In this document: one piece after another, positions 29,280 through 40,719 of the stretch
Numbering within the stretch: position 1 is the stretch's first letter
Layout: the number at the start of each line of letters is the position of its first letter
NCBI RefSeq assembly: GCF_000745855.1
Contig: NZ_JQKD01000023.1
Location: 1-64,000 of the forward strand
From: Xenophilus azovorans DSM 13620
Lineage (GTDB): Bacteria; Pseudomonadota; Gammaproteobacteria; Burkholderiales; Burkholderiaceae_C
Direction of reading: 5' to 3'
DNA: 64,000 nt
The notes under the pieces: model-generated
What the model saw: only the letters and a program-made list of their open reading frames with translations
What the model was told of the DNA's origin: nothing
The model's database searches: none
Program-made: the position numbers and the translations under genes

Positions 29280-30529
29280 CGGTCGATCTCTCCGAAAACG
29301 ATGTCCAGCGTGCCGATGATGGCGACGGTGTCGGCCAGCATGTGGCCGCGCGCCATCTCGTCGAGCGCGGCCAGGTGCACGAAGCCCGGCGGACGGATCT
29401 TCAGGCGGTAGGGCTTGTTGGCGCCGTCGCTCACCAGGTAGATGCCGAACTCGCCCTTCGGGTGCTCGACGGCGGCATACGCCTCGCCCTCGGGCACGCG
29501 GAAGCCCTCGGTGAAGAGCTTGAAGTGGTGGATCAGCTCTTCCATGTTGGCCTTCATGGCCTCGCGCCTCGGTGCCGCGACCTTGTGGTTGTCGGTGATC
29601 ACCGGGCCGGGGTTGGCCTTGAGCCACTTCACGCACTGCTGGATGATGCGGTTGGACTGCGCCATCTCCTCCATGCGCACCAGGTAGCGGTCGTAGCAGT
29701 CGCCCGTCTTGCCCACCGGGATGTCGAAGTCGACCTGGTCGTAGACGTCGTAGGGCTGCTTCTTGCGCAGGTCCCAGGCGATGCCGGAGCCGCGCAGCAT
29801 GGGACCGGTGAGGCCCAGGTTGAGCGCGCGCTCGGGCGTCATCACGCCGATGCCCACCGTGCGCTGCTTCCAGATGCGGTTGTCGGTCAGGAGCGTGTGG
29901 TATTCGCCCAGGTAGACCTCGAAGCGCTTCGTGAAGTCCTCCAGGAAGTCCAGCAGCGAACCCTGGCGGTTCTCGTTCATGCGAGCGAGCGCCTTGGCGT
30001 TCTTGATCTTGCTGTGCTTGTACTGCGGCATGCTGTCCGGCAGGTCGCGGTAGACGCCGCCCGGACGGAAGTAGGCCGCGTGCATGCGCGCGCCCGAGAC
30101 GGCCTCGTAGGCGTCGAACAGGTCCTCGCGCTCGCGGAAGGCGTAGATCAGGATGGTCGAGCTGCCGCAGTCGTTGCCGTGCGAGCCCAGCCACATCAGG
30201 TGGTTCAGCAGCCGCGTGATCTCCGCGAACATGACGCGGATGTACTGCGCGCGGATCGGCACTTCCAGGCCCAGCAGCTTCTCGATGGCCAGGCAGTACG
30301 CATGCTCGTTGCACATCATCGACACGTAGTCGAGACGGTCCATGTACGGCAGCGACTGGATGAAGGTCTTGTGCTCGGCCAGCTTCTCGGTGGCGCGGTG
30401 CAGCAGGCCGATGTGCGGGTCGGCGCGCTGCACGACCTCGCCGTCGAGTTCGAGCACCAGGCGCAGCACGCCATGCGCGGCCGGGTGCTGGGGCCCGAAG
30501 TTGAGCGTGTAGTTCTTGATTTCAGCCAT
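29276..30529 (-). CDS. nuoD: NADH-quinone oxidoreductase subunit D
   Basis: 417 residues, the 49-kDa-type subunit that forms the quinone-binding site with NuoB and NuoH. The N-terminal loop [20 protein letters not shown] near residue 12 carries the conserved quinone-site His. The stretch [20 protein letters not shown] and the C-terminal DIVFGEIDR are standard. It is 29 bp after nuoC, which here is a separate gene, unlike the nuoCD fusion of enteric bacteria. Confidence 0.96.
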   Translation of the reverse strand: MAEIKNYTLNFGPQHPAAHGVLRLVLELDGEVVQRADPHIGLLHRATEKLAEHKTFIQSLPYMDRLDYVSMMCNEHAYCLAIEKLLGLEVPIRAQYIRVMFAEITRLLNHLMWLGSHGNDCGSSTILIYAFREREDLFDAYEAVSGARMHAAYFRPGGVYRDLPDSMPQYKHSKIKNAKALARMNENRQGSLLDFLEDFTKRFEVYLGEYHTLLTDNRIWKQRTVGIGVMTPERALNLGLTGPMLRGSGIAWDLRKKQPYDVYDQVDFDIPVGKTGDCYDRYLVRMEEMAQSNRIIQQCVKWLKANPGPVITDNHKVAAPRREAMKANMEELIHHFKLFTEGFRVPEGEAYAAVEHPKGEFGIYLVSDGANKPYRLKIRPPGFVHLAALDEMARGHMLADTVAIIGTLDIVFGEIDR

Positions 30530-30558
30530 GTTCGGTCACGAAGGTCGCGCGGCGCGCC

Positions 30559-31167
30559 TCAGTGCAGGCCTCCGTAGTTGTCCTCGCGGATCACGCGCGG
30601 CGTGACCTCGCGCGGCTCGATGGTCACCGGCTGGTAGATCACCCGCTGCAGCGATTCGTCGTAGCGCATCTCGACGTGGCCCGAGAGCGGGAAATCCTTG
30701 CGGAACGGATGGCCGATGAAGCCGTAGTCGGTCAGGATGCGGCGCAGGTCGGGGTGCCCCTCGAACACGATGCCGTACAGGTCGAAGGCCTCGCGCTCGA
30801 ACCAGTTGGCCCCGGCCCACAGGTCGTTGACCGAGGCCAGCACCGGCAGGTCGTCGTCGGGGCAGAACACGCGCACGCGCAGGCGCTGATTGAGGCTCAC
30901 CGACAGCAGGTGCGAGACGGCCGCGAAGCGCGGGCCTTCCCACACCTCGTCGCGCCAGCTGTGGTAGTCCATGCCGCACAGGTCGATCAGCTGCTCGAAC
31001 CTGCAGGTGGGCTCGTCGCGCAGGATGCGCATGGCCTCGAGGTAGTGGGCGTGGTGCAGCACCACGGTCACCTCGCCCAGCGCGATGTCGATGGACTTGA
31101 TCTTGTCGCCCAGGGCCGCCACGACGGCATCCTGGATGGCTTGCGGTTCGACGGCAAACGATGTCAT
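30559..31167 (-). CDS. nuoC: NADH-quinone oxidoreductase subunit C
   Basis: 202 residues, the 30-kDa-type peripheral subunit. The signature [20 protein letters not shown] followed by [20 protein letters not shown] near residues 120-160 is the PS00542 region. The C-terminus contains [17 protein letters not shown]. It acts structurally next to NuoD. The start at 31167 gives the family length; the longer open frame upstream runs antisense to nothing and lies over nuoB in another frame. Confidence 0.95.
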   Translation of the reverse strand: MTSFAVEPQAIQDAVVAALGDKIKSIDIALGEVTVVLHHAHYLEAMRILRDEPTCRFEQLIDLCGMDYHSWRDEVWEGPRFAAVSHLLSVSLNQRLRVRVFCPDDDLPVLASVNDLWAGANWFEREAFDLYGIVFEGHPDLRRILTDYGFIGHPFRKDFPLSGHVEMRYDESLQRVIYQPVTIEPREVTPRVIREDNYGGLH

Positions 31168-31190
31168 GGATGTTCTTCCGAAGCGCCCGC

Positions 31191-31673
31191 TCAGGCCCGC
31201 GCGATGCTGTGGGTGCGGCGCACCTTCTGCTGCAGCTGGATGATCCCGTAGATCAGCGCCTCGGCCGTGGGCGGGCAGCCGGGCACGTACACATCCACCG
31301 GCACGATGCGGTCGCAGCCGCGCACGACGGAGTAGCTGTAGTGGTAGTAGCCGCCGCCGTTGGCGCAGGAGCCCATCGAGAGCACCCAGCGCGGCTCGGC
31401 CATCTGGTCGTAGACCTTGCGAAGCGCCGGCGCCATCTTGTTGCACAGCGTGCCGGCCACGATCATCAGATCGGACTGGCGCGGGCTGGCGCGGAACACC
31501 TCGGCGCCGAAGCGGCCGATGTCGTAGCGCGCCGCGGCGGCGTGCATCATCTCGACCGCGCAACAGGCGAGGCCGAACGTCATGGGCCACAGCGAGCCCG
31601 TCTTCGCCCAGTTCACCACCGCGTCGTAGGACGTGGTGATGAAGCCTTCCTTGAACACACCTTCAATGGCCAT
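31191..31673 (-). CDS. nuoB: NADH-quinone oxidoreductase subunit B (cluster N2)
   Basis: 160 residues. It holds the terminal 4Fe-4S cluster N2 with the adjacent Cys pair in [11 protein letters not shown] near residue 37 and later Cys in [20 protein letters not shown] and [11 protein letters not shown]. The ATG at 31673 ([10 protein letters not shown]) has an AGGAAGG ribosome site seven bases upstream, so it is preferred to the GTG two codons earlier. It is 36 bp after nuoA. Confidence 0.96.
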   Translation of the reverse strand: MAIEGVFKEGFITTSYDAVVNWAKTGSLWPMTFGLACCAVEMMHAAAARYDIGRFGAEVFRASPRQSDLMIVAGTLCNKMAPALRKVYDQMAEPRWVLSMGSCANGGGYYHYSYSVVRGCDRIVPVDVYVPGCPPTAEALIYGIIQLQQKVRRTHSIARA

Positions 31674-31709
31674 GGCCACACCTTCCTGTCGGTTTGAGCC
31701 CGAGCAACG

Positions 31710-32069
31710 TCATTCCCAGTCCAGGGCGCCCTTCTTCCACTCGTAGGCAAAGCCGACCACCAGGATGGCCAGGAACACCACGGCGGCCCAGAAGCCCAGC
31801 GGCCCCACGTCCTTGAAGGCCACGGCCCACGGGAAGAGGAAGGCGATTTCCAGGTCGAAGAGGATGAAGAGGATGGCCACCAGGTAGTAGCGGACATCGA
31901 ACTGCATGCGGGCGTTCTCGAAGGCCTCGAAACCGCACTCGTAGGGGGAGTTCTTGGCCGCGTCGGGCCGGTTGGGGCCCAGGATGAAGCCCAGGACCTG
32001 GGGCAGGATCCCTATCGCGATACCGACCAGGATGAACAGCAGGACGGGCAGGTAGGAATCGAGGTTCAT
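31710..32069 (-). CDS. nuoA: NADH-quinone oxidoreductase subunit A
   Basis: 119 residues, three membrane helices. It contains [20 protein letters not shown] near residue 40 (the loop that contacts NuoB/D) and [19 protein letters not shown]. It is first in the complex I series. There is no obvious promoter between the tRNA-Leu gene and this start (62 bp), only a stem-loop, so it is probably read from the secG/tpiA transcript. The ribosome site is weak. Confidence 0.95.
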   Translation of the reverse strand: MNLDSYLPVLLFILVGIAIGILPQVLGFILGPNRPDAAKNSPYECGFEAFENARMQFDVRYYLVAILFILFDLEIAFLFPWAVAFKDVGPLGFWAAVVFLAILVVGFAYEWKKGALDWE

Positions 32070-32086
32070 CGGGAGCTTTGACCGCT

Positions 32087-32128
32087 TGCAGCCGCGGCAA
32101 GGCGCCAGGCGGGCCTCCCTCGGCTGCA
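32087..32128 (-). other. Stem-loop between tRNA-Leu and nuoA
   Basis: TGCAGCCG at 32087-32094 pairs perfectly with CGGCTGCA at 32121-32128, only three bases downstream of the tRNA 3' end. There is no T-tract, so it does not look like a terminator. It could cap the 5' end of the nuo mRNA after tRNA processing. Confidence 0.5.
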
Positions 32129-32131
32129 GAT

Positions 32132-32216
32132 TGGTGCCGTCGGCGAGACTCGAACTCGCACAGCTTTCGCCACTACCCCCTCAAGATAGCGTGTCTACCA
32201 ATTCCACCACGACGGC
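32132..32216 (-). tRNA. leuU: tRNA-Leu (anticodon GAG)
   Basis: On the minus strand the 5' acceptor GCCGTCG (ending at 32216) pairs with CGACGGC, followed by discriminator A and an encoded CCA (32132-32134). The anticodon stem CTATC/GGTAG encloses the loop TTGAGGG with anticodon GAG, which reads CUC/CUU. A long variable arm (class II tRNA) and a TTCGAGT T-loop are present. The position directly after secG matches the secG-leuU order known in Escherichia coli. Confidence 0.96.
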
Positions 32217-32226
32217 TAATTACGCG

Positions 32227-32281
32227 CTGCCTGGATGGCATGAGGAACTTCTCGTGAAGAAGTTGTTGGCTTTCCAGGCAG
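32227..32281. repeat. Nested inverted repeats upstream of tRNA-Leu
   Basis: Outer arms CTGCCTGGA at 32227-32235 and TCCAGGCAG at 32273-32281 (9 bp) enclose inner arms AACTTCT at 32246-32252 and AGAAGTT at 32258-32264 with loop CGTGA. The whole precursor would fold into a long two-tier hairpin 11 bases before the mature tRNA 5' end. A possible role is in RNase processing of the secG-tRNA-nuo transcript. Confidence 0.6.
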
Positions 32282-32291
32282 CCTTGTAGTT

Positions 32292-32320
32292 TACCCTGAA
32301 ATCCGATGTGAATCAGGGTA
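32292..32320. repeat. 8-bp inverted repeat after secG
   Basis: TACCCTGA at 32292-32299 and TCAGGGTA at 32313-32320 with a 13-base loop. It lies 32 bp downstream of the secG stop. No T-tract follows on either strand, so a full terminator is unlikely. It may weaken read-through or stabilise the tpiA-secG mRNA end. A GC-rich repeat CGCCGGC/GCCGGCG (32328-32347) lies beside it. Confidence 0.5.
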
Positions 32321-32352
32321 TGGAGTGCGCCGGCATGCACGCCGGCGACGCT

Positions 32353-32745
32353 TCACTTGCCCGGGATCTGCGCCGGGTTCGACGCCGGGGCCTCGGGCGC
32401 CGGCGTGGCGGGCGTGCCCGAGGGGATCTGCGAGGCCGGTGCCGGGGCGGCCGGCGCAGGCGCCGTGACCGGCGCGCGCTCCAGCAGGCTGTCGCCGCCG
32501 GTCGGGCGGCCGTGGCTGAGGTAGGCCAGCAGCAGCGTGCACACGAAGAACACGACGGCCAGCGCCGCGGTGGTGCGCGAGAGGAAGTTCGCGCTGCCGC
32601 TGGCGCCGAACAGGCTGCCGGCGCTGCCGCTGCCGAAGGCGGCGCCCATGTCGGCGCCCTTGCCGTGCTGGATGAGGATGAGGCCGACCATCGCGATCGC
32701 GGACAGCATCTGGACGGCCACCAGAATGTTCAGCATGACGTTCAT
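32353..32745 (-). CDS. secG: Protein translocase subunit SecG
   Basis: 130 residues. Two membrane segments (ILVAVQMLSAIAMVGLILIQ and TTAALAVVFFVCTLLLAYLS) flank the conserved HGKGADMGAAFGSGSAGSLF-GASGSANFL loop. After the second helix is an Ala/Pro-rich tail of about 45 residues ([20 protein letters not shown]...), a low-complexity extension typical of this group. SecG assists SecYE in protein export. The start ATG is at 32745, 29 bp after tpiA. Confidence 0.94.
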   Translation of the reverse strand: MNVMLNILVAVQMLSAIAMVGLILIQHGKGADMGAAFGSGSAGSLFGASGSANFLSRTTAALAVVFFVCTLLLAYLSHGRPTGGDSLLERAPVTAPAPAAPAPASQIPSGTPATPAPEAPASNPAQIPGK

Positions 32746-32774
32746 TCGTTCAACTCCTAGAGCGGGGCGCGCCT

Positions 32775-33530
<756 letters not shown>

Positions 33531-33544
33531 CTCGGGTCTGTCCG

Positions 33545-34531
33545 TCACCAGGTCAGCACGATCTTGCCGATGTGCTGGTTGGATTCCATGAGCCGGTGCG
33601 CGTCGGCCGCCTGCGCGGCCGGCAGCGTCGAATGGATCACCGGCCGCACCGTGCCGGCCGCCAGCAGCGGCCACACGTGCTCGCGCAGCGAGCGGGCGAT
33701 GCCGCCCTTGAAGGCGATGGGGCGCGGACGCAGCGTCGAGCCGGTGATCGCGAGGCGCCGGCGCAGCACCAGGCCCGCGTTGAACTCGGCGCGCGTGCCG
33801 CCCTGCACCGCGATGATGACCAGCCGGCCGTCCTCGGCCAGGCACTCGACCTCGCGCTTGACGTAGTCGCCGGCCACCATGTCCAGGATCACGTCCACGC
33901 CGCGCCCTTCGGTGCGGCGCCTGGCCTCCTCGGCGAAGTCGGCCGTGCGGTAGTTGACCGCATGGTCGGCGCCCAGCTTCAGGCAGGCGGCACATTTCTC
34001 TTCGCTGCCGGCGGTGGCGATCACGGTCGCGCCGAAGGCCTTGCCCAGCTGGATGGCGGTGACGCCGATGCCGCTGGTGCCACCCTGCACGAGCAGGACC
34101 TCGCCGCGCTGCAGGCGGCCCCGGTCGAAGACGTTGCTCCAGACGGTGAAGAAGGTCTCGGGCAGCGAGGCGGCCTCGACGTCGCTCAGGCCCTGCGGCA
34201 CCGGCAGGCATTGCGCCACCGGCGCCACGCACAGCTCGGCGTAGCCGCCGCCGGCCACCAGCGCGCAGACGCGGTCGCCCACGCGCAGGCCCGCCTCGGC
34301 CAGGGCCTGCTCGTCGCCTGCGACGATCTCGCCCGCCACCTCCAGGCCCGGCAGGTCGGAGGCGCCGGGCGGCACCGGGTAGTTGCCGGTACGCTGCAGC
34401 ACGTCGGGCCGGTTGACTCCGCTGGCACGCACGCGGATGAGCAGTTCGCCCGCGCCGGGCGCCGGATCGGGACGCTCGGCCAGGCGCAGCACCTCCGGCG
34501 CACCATAGGAAGCGATTTCAATGGCTTTCAT
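33545..34531 (-). CDS. Zinc-free NAD(P)H-quinone oxidoreductase (QOR family)
   Basis: 328 residues, medium-chain dehydrogenase/reductase fold. The N-terminal GroES-like domain has [20 protein letters not shown]. The Rossmann domain has the nucleotide loop [20 protein letters not shown] near residue 145. No structural zinc cysteines are seen, as in QOR/PIG3-type enzymes that reduce quinones with NADPH. It sits between pnp (60 bp downstream of its stop) and tpiA. The exact substrate is unknown. Confidence 0.88.
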   Translation of the reverse strand: MKAIEIASYGAPEVLRLAERPDPAPGAGELLIRVRASGVNRPDVLQRTGNYPVPPGASDLPGLEVAGEIVAGDEQALAEAGLRVGDRVCALVAGGGYAELCVAPVAQCLPVPQGLSDVEAASLPETFFTVWSNVFDRGRLQRGEVLLVQGGTSGIGVTAIQLGKAFGATVIATAGSEEKCAACLKLGADHAVNYRTADFAEEARRRTEGRGVDVILDMVAGDYVKREVECLAEDGRLVIIAVQGGTRAEFNAGLVLRRRLAITGSTLRPRPIAFKGGIARSLREHVWPLLAAGTVRPVIHSTLPAAQAADAHRLMESNQHIGKIVLTW

Positions 34532-34591
34532 GGTCTTTTCCGCCTGATGGATGGCCGCCCGCGTCCCGCCGGGACGCGGAGCCGGCCGGGT

Positions 34592-36925
<2,334 letters not shown>

Positions 36926-36995
36926 GTTTGCTCCTTGATGAATAGCAGGCCGCGCAGGGCCCGCGGGCGTTGGAGCGCAATCCGGAACACGATGC

Positions 36996-37032
36996 CATTC
37001 CAGCGGAGCCCGTCACGGGCGCCCTTGGAATG
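36996..37032 (-). promoter_or_regulatory. Stem-loop in the pnp leader
   Basis: Outer arms CATTCCA (36996-37002) and TGGAATG (37026-37032) and inner arms GCCCG (37008-37012) and CGGGC (37016-37020) form an interrupted hairpin about 70 bases upstream of the pnp start. In Escherichia coli the pnp leader hairpin is cut by RNase III and mediates PNPase autocontrol. A similar role is inferred from position alone. Confidence 0.5.
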
Positions 37033-37066
37033 ACACAGCTTCGATCCGTCTCGCGGGCTCCGAAGT

Positions 37067-37102
37067 GAAAAACGCCTGAGCTAGCAGGCTAACTCAGGCG
37101 TT
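37067..37102 (-). terminator. Rho-independent terminator after rpsO
   Basis: AACGCCTGAG (37071-37080) and CTCAGGCGTT (37093-37102) form a perfect 10-bp stem with a 12-base loop. On the minus strand it runs straight into TTTTT. It lies 19 bp after the rpsO stop and should separate rpsO from pnp, at least partly. Confidence 0.9.
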
Positions 37103-37120
37103 CTTGCAATGGAATTCGGC

Positions 37121-37387
37121 TTACTTGCGCAGGCCCAGCTTGGCGATCAGCGCCGTGTAGCGGTCGGCGTCCTTGGCCTTCAGGTAGTCCAGCAGCTTGC
37201 GGCGGCGGCTCACCATGCGCAGCAGGCCGCGGCGGCCGTGGTGGTCCTTGGCGTGCGTCTTGAAGTGCGGGGTGAGTTCGTTGATGCGGGCGGTCAGGAT
37301 GGCGACCTGGACTTCCGGGCTGCCGGTGTCGTTGGCCGCGCGGGCGTTGTCCTTGACGATTTCCGCCTTCTTGTCGGATGCGATCAT
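37121..37387 (-). CDS. rpsO: 30S ribosomal protein S15
   Basis: 88 residues. It has the S15 sequences [40 protein letters not shown] and [20 protein letters not shown]. It binds 16S rRNA early in small-subunit assembly. The rpsO-pnp pairing is conserved across proteobacteria. Its own promoter and terminator are visible on either side. Confidence 0.97.
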   Translation of the reverse strand: MIASDKKAEIVKDNARAANDTGSPEVQVAILTARINELTPHFKTHAKDHHGRRGLLRMVSRRRKLLDYLKAKDADRYTALIAKLGLRK

Positions 37388-37476
37388 GTGAAATTTCCCG
37401 TTCCAAAGATGTTTGACTTGCGGCGCGCGCTGGAACTGAACGCGCCGTGCGTGTCTGCGAAAAGCAGAGCCCGGGG

Positions 37477-37482
37477 ATTATA
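37477..37482 (-). promoter_or_regulatory. rpsO promoter -10 box
   Basis: A perfect TATAAT lies on the minus strand (complement of 37477-37482) and overlaps the TAA stop of the upstream aminotransferase gene (37478-37480). The -35 region is poor. Transcription would begin near 37470, giving a leader of about 80 bases with a small hairpin TCTGC-TTTTC-GCAGA. Confidence 0.6.
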
Positions 37483-38644
37483 TGCCGGGTTGCCCGTCCA
37501 GCCAGTGGCGCAGCCGCCGCACGCCTTCTGCCAGCCGCCGGGGCTCCTTCGAGGCGAAGCACCAGCGCAACCAGCCCTGCGCCTCCGGCGCGAAGGCGTT
37601 GCCGGGCGCCAGGCCCAGGCCGGCTTCGGTCACCAGGCGCTTGGCGACGTCGAGCGAATCGGGAAAACCGTCCAGCTGGAAGAAGGCGTACATGCCGCCG
37701 CGCGGCGGCTGCACGCGCACGCCGGGCACCTCGGCCAGCAGGGGCAGCAGGGTGTCGCGGCAGGCCTTCAGGTGGGCGACGACCCGGGGCGTGATCTCGG
37801 ACGCGTGCGCCAGGGCCGCCAGCCCGGCGCGCTGGGTGAACACGCTGGTGCAGGAGGTGTTGAACTCGATCAGCTTGCCCATGGCGTCGACGCAGTGCGG
37901 TGGCAGCACCAGCCAGCCCAGCCGCCAGCCGGTCATCAGGAAGCTCTTGGAGAAGCTGTGCGCGACCACCAGCCGGTCCTGCGGCGTGGCGATGTCGAGG
38001 AAGCTCGGCGCGCAGGCCTTCGGCGTCGGCTCGAAGTACAGGCGCTCGTACACCTCGTCGGCCAGGATCCAGGTGCCGGTGGCGCGGCAGTGGTCGAGGA
38101 TGGCCTGCTGTTCCTCGCGCGCGAGCGTCCAGCCGGTCGGGTTGTTGGGCGCGTTGAGGATCAGCAGGCGCGTGCGCTGCGTCACCGCGGCGCGCAGCGC
38201 GTCCAAGTCGAGCGACCAGGCGCCCTGCTCCGCCCGCAGCGGCACGGTGCGCACCGCGGCGCCCAGGATGGCCGGCTGCGCCGTGAGGTTGGGCCACACG
38301 GGCGTGACGGCCACCACCTCGTCGCCCGCATCCACCAGCAGTTGCACCGCCAGCATCAGCGCGCTGACGCCGCCGGAGGTGACGGCGATGCGCTCGGCGC
38401 CGACCTGCGGGTGCAGCCCCGAAAGGTAGTCCGCGATGGCCTCGCGCAACTCGGGCAGGCCCAGGTTGTGGGCGTAGAAGGTCTCGCCGCGCTCGATGGA
38501 TTCCACGGCGGCGCGGCGGATCGGCTCGGGCGTGACCTCGTCGCTCTCGCCGAACCAGAAGGCCAGCACGTCATCGCGGCCGAGGCCGGCGTTGGCGACT
38601 TCGCGGATCCTGGAGGCTTCGAGCTGTTCGACGGCGTGGCGCAT
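37478..38644 (-). CDS. PLP-dependent aminotransferase, class I/II
   Basis: 388 residues, fold type I. The PLP-binding Lys is in VVAHSFSKSFLMTGWRLGWL near residue 235, the Asp/Tyr region in ILADEVYERLYFEP, and the substrate-carboxylate Arg in RWCFASKEPRRLAEG near the end. NAPNNPTGWTL is typical. The substrate is not clear; the family includes aspartate and aromatic aminotransferases. It is read toward rpsO. Upstream, 29 bp away, is the Tat-exported binding protein gene. Confidence 0.88.
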   Translation of the reverse strand: MRHAVEQLEASRIREVANAGLGRDDVLAFWFGESDEVTPEPIRRAAVESIERGETFYAHNLGLPELREAIADYLSGLHPQVGAERIAVTSGGVSALMLAVQLLVDAGDEVVAVTPVWPNLTAQPAILGAAVRTVPLRAEQGAWSLDLDALRAAVTQRTRLLILNAPNNPTGWTLAREEQQAILDHCRATGTWILADEVYERLYFEPTPKACAPSFLDIATPQDRLVVAHSFSKSFLMTGWRLGWLVLPPHCVDAMGKLIEFNTSCTSVFTQRAGLAALAHASEITPRVVAHLKACRDTLLPLLAEVPGVRVQPPRGGMYAFFQLDGFPDSLDVAKRLVTEAGLGLAPGNAFAPEAQGWLRWCFASKEPRRLAEGVRRLRHWLDGQPGI

Positions 38645-38673
38645 GGGTGGAAGAAAAAAGATGTGATGAATCG

Positions 38674-39969
38674 TCAGCCCGGCCGCACCATGCGGCAGGT
38701 GGTGGGCATCTGCGCCTGTTCCGCTGCGATCTCCTTCACGACGCGGAAGCCGTAGCCCGAGCCCTCGACGTCGAAGGCCACGCCCGGCGCGCCCTGGCGT
38801 TCCATCATGCCCACCACCAGCGGCTGCTGGAACTGGTGGTCTTCCGCGCGCATCCAGCCGCTGCGGCCGGCCAGGCTCACGCGGGCATGCTCCATCGCGG
38901 CAGCCACCGGCCGCGCCTCGGCCGCACCGGCGCGCTCCAGCGACTGGGCCAGCGCCTCGATCATCAACTGCATGCGCATGTGCACGTAGTCCTCCGCCGG
39001 GCTGGGGAAGCGCTGGCGGAAGGCGCGGTAGAAGGCCGCCGACTCGGGCGTTTGCACGTTGGGCAGCCAGTCGGCCACCGCGATCACCTTGCCGACGCCG
39101 GCATCGCCCAGCGCGGCGGGCGCGCCCAGGGCGTTGCCGTAGAAGGTGTAGAACTTGCCGTCGAAGCCGACCTCGCGCGCCGCCTTGACCAGCAGCGTCA
39201 GGTCGTTGCCCCAGTTGCCGGTGACCACCGCCTGCGCGCCGCTGGCCTTGATCTTCACCGCGTAGGGCGCGAAGTCCTTCACCCGGCCGAGCGGGTGCAG
39301 TTCCTCGCCGACGATCTGCACGTCGGGCCGCAGGCGGGCGATCTCCTTGCGGCTTTCACGCAGCACGGCCTGGCCGAAGCTGTAGTCCTGCCCGATCAGG
39401 TAGGCGCGCTGCACGCCGCGGTCGTCCTTGAGCACGTCCATCAGCGCCGCCACGCGCATGTCGGCATGGGCGTCGAAGCGGAAGTGCCAGAAGCTGCAGC
39501 GCTCGTTGGTGAGCATCGGATCCACCGCCGAGTAGTTGAGGAACAGCACCTGGCGGCGCGCATCGCGCTCGTTGTGCTTGTCCACGCCGTCGAGTAGCGC
39601 CGCTGCGGTGGCCGACGAGTTGCCCTGCAGCACCGCCAGCACGCCGTCGTCGATGGCCGAGCGCAGCGCCGACAGCGCCTCCTCGTTCTGGCCCTTGCTG
39701 TCGTAGCGGGTGAGCAGCAGCGGCCGGGCGCCGCCGGCCATCGGAACGCCGCCGCGCTGATTGACGCGCTCCACCGCCCACAGCAGGTTGCGGTGGACGG
39801 CTTCGCCGGTGTTGGCGAAGGGGCCGCTCAGGCTCTCGACCAGGGCGATGCGGATGGGGTTGCCGTTCGGGCGGGACTGCGCGTGGGAGCCCAGGGCGAA
39901 CGTCGACGCGCCTAGCGCCGCAGCGCCGTTTTTCAAGAGGGAACGGCGCGAAATAAAGCGGAGGTTCAT
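38674..39969 (-). CDS. ABC substrate-binding protein (LivK-like) with a Tat signal
   Basis: 431 residues. The N-terminus ISRRSLLKNGAAALGASTFA has a twin-arginine motif (SRRSLLK) and ends at SHAQ, so export is probably by Tat. The body is a Peripla_BP_6 domain (IRIALVESLSGPFANTGEAV). No permease or ATPase genes lie beside it, so it either serves a transporter encoded elsewhere or acts as a sensor. It is not close to the paired proteins at 5033-7466. A sigma32-like promoter for the divergent hsp20 starts four bases from its ATG. Confidence 0.85.
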   Translation of the reverse strand: MNLRFISRRSLLKNGAAALGASTFALGSHAQSRPNGNPIRIALVESLSGPFANTGEAVHRNLLWAVERVNQRGGVPMAGGARPLLLTRYDSKGQNEEALSALRSAIDDGVLAVLQGNSSATAAALLDGVDKHNERDARRQVLFLNYSAVDPMLTNERCSFWHFRFDAHADMRVAALMDVLKDDRGVQRAYLIGQDYSFGQAVLRESRKEIARLRPDVQIVGEELHPLGRVKDFAPYAVKIKASGAQAVVTGNWGNDLTLLVKAAREVGFDGKFYTFYGNALGAPAALGDAGVGKVIAVADWLPNVQTPESAAFYRAFRQRFPSPAEDYVHMRMQLMIEALAQSLERAGAAEARPVAAAMEHARVSLAGRSGWMRAEDHQFQQPLVVGMMERQGAPGVAFDVEGSGYGFRVVKEIAAEQAQMPTTCRMVRPG

Positions 39970-39972
39970 TGC

Positions 39973-40001
39973 CTTGAAAGGCTGCGCCGCGCGCCCAGAT
40001 G
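39973..40001 (+). promoter_or_regulatory. Candidate sigma32 heat-shock promoter of hsp20
   Basis: CTTGAAA at 39973-39979, then 14 bases, then CCCAGATG at 39994-40001. The first box matches the sigma32 -35 (CTTGAAA) exactly and the second resembles the -10 (CCCCATnT) loosely. Transcription would begin near 40008, leaving an 80-base leader before hsp20. Confidence 0.55.
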
Positions 40002-40089
40002 GGTGCCATGCGGCGCTCGCTGGATGAAGGGCCGCGCAGTGTAAGGGACGCACCGATCCTGTCCCGCCCATCGCAAGGAGATCCGCATC

Positions 40090-40467
40090 ATGTTCTTCGC
40101 CCCCGCTCTTCGCAGCCGTTCCTTCGTGTCCGCCCCGCGTACCTTCGACCGCGGCTTCGAGCGCTTCGTCAACGATGCCTTCGCCGGCTACCACCGTTCG
40201 CTGGACGTCCAGCAGGACGACACCCACTGGACGCTGCGGCTCGACCTGCCCGGCATCGGCCGCGAAGACCTGAACGTCTCGGTGGAAGGCGCCGTGGTGC
40301 GCATCGAGACGCGCGCCGAGGCCGCGCGCCAGTTCAAGGCCGCCTACGAACTGCCGCAGGACATCGATGCCTCGGCCACCGAAGCCCGCCTGGAAAACGG
40401 CGTGCTGACCCTGCGCCTGGGCAAGCTCGCGCCGGCCAGCAAGGCCGTGACGGTTTCGGTCCGGTAA
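40090..40467 (+). CDS. Hsp20/alpha-crystallin small heat-shock protein
   Basis: 125 residues. The alpha-crystallin domain spans about residues 36-125: SLDVQQDDTHWTLRLDLPGI, then GIGREDLNVSVEGAVVRIET, and the conserved C-terminal strand ATEARLENGVLTLRLGKL. It is a holdase that keeps denatured proteins soluble. It is short and lacks an obvious C-terminal IXI motif. An AAGGAG ribosome site lies at 40075-40080. A hairpin terminator follows. Confidence 0.92.
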   Translation: MFFAPALRSRSFVSAPRTFDRGFERFVNDAFAGYHRSLDVQQDDTHWTLRLDLPGIGREDLNVSVEGAVVRIETRAEAARQFKAAYELPQDIDASATEARLENGVLTLRLGKLAPASKAVTVSVR

Positions 40468-40506
40468 AGCTCGCGCGCCGGCGCGTCTCCGGCCTCTTCC
40501 CTCCTC

Positions 40507-40547
40507 GTCCCGCCCGGGCTGCAAGGCCTCGGCGGGACAACTTTTTT
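40507..40547 (+). terminator. Rho-independent terminator of hsp20
   Basis: GTCCCGCC (40507-40514) pairs with GGCGGGAC (40531-40538) and is followed within three bases by six T (40542-40547). It lies 40 bp after the hsp20 stop and separates it from the hydrolase gene. Confidence 0.85.
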
Positions 40548-40719
40548 CTTCAGATTCCGTAACACGCTGTTTCCTGCACTTCTGTTTCCTGAACACAAAA
40601 TCCGTGTGAAATATTTACGCCTTTGGATGCGGTTAACGCTCCAGAGAAGCACGTACGGTGTTCGGAAGCGGTGTTTCCGGGCGCCCCGAGCAAAAGCAAT
40701 CGTCCTAGTCGGGAAACAC

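Noticed and set aside
32328-32347. CGCCGGC/GCCGGCG hairpin after secG as a terminator
   Set aside because: No T-tract follows, and the tRNA and nuo genes downstream appear to need read-through.
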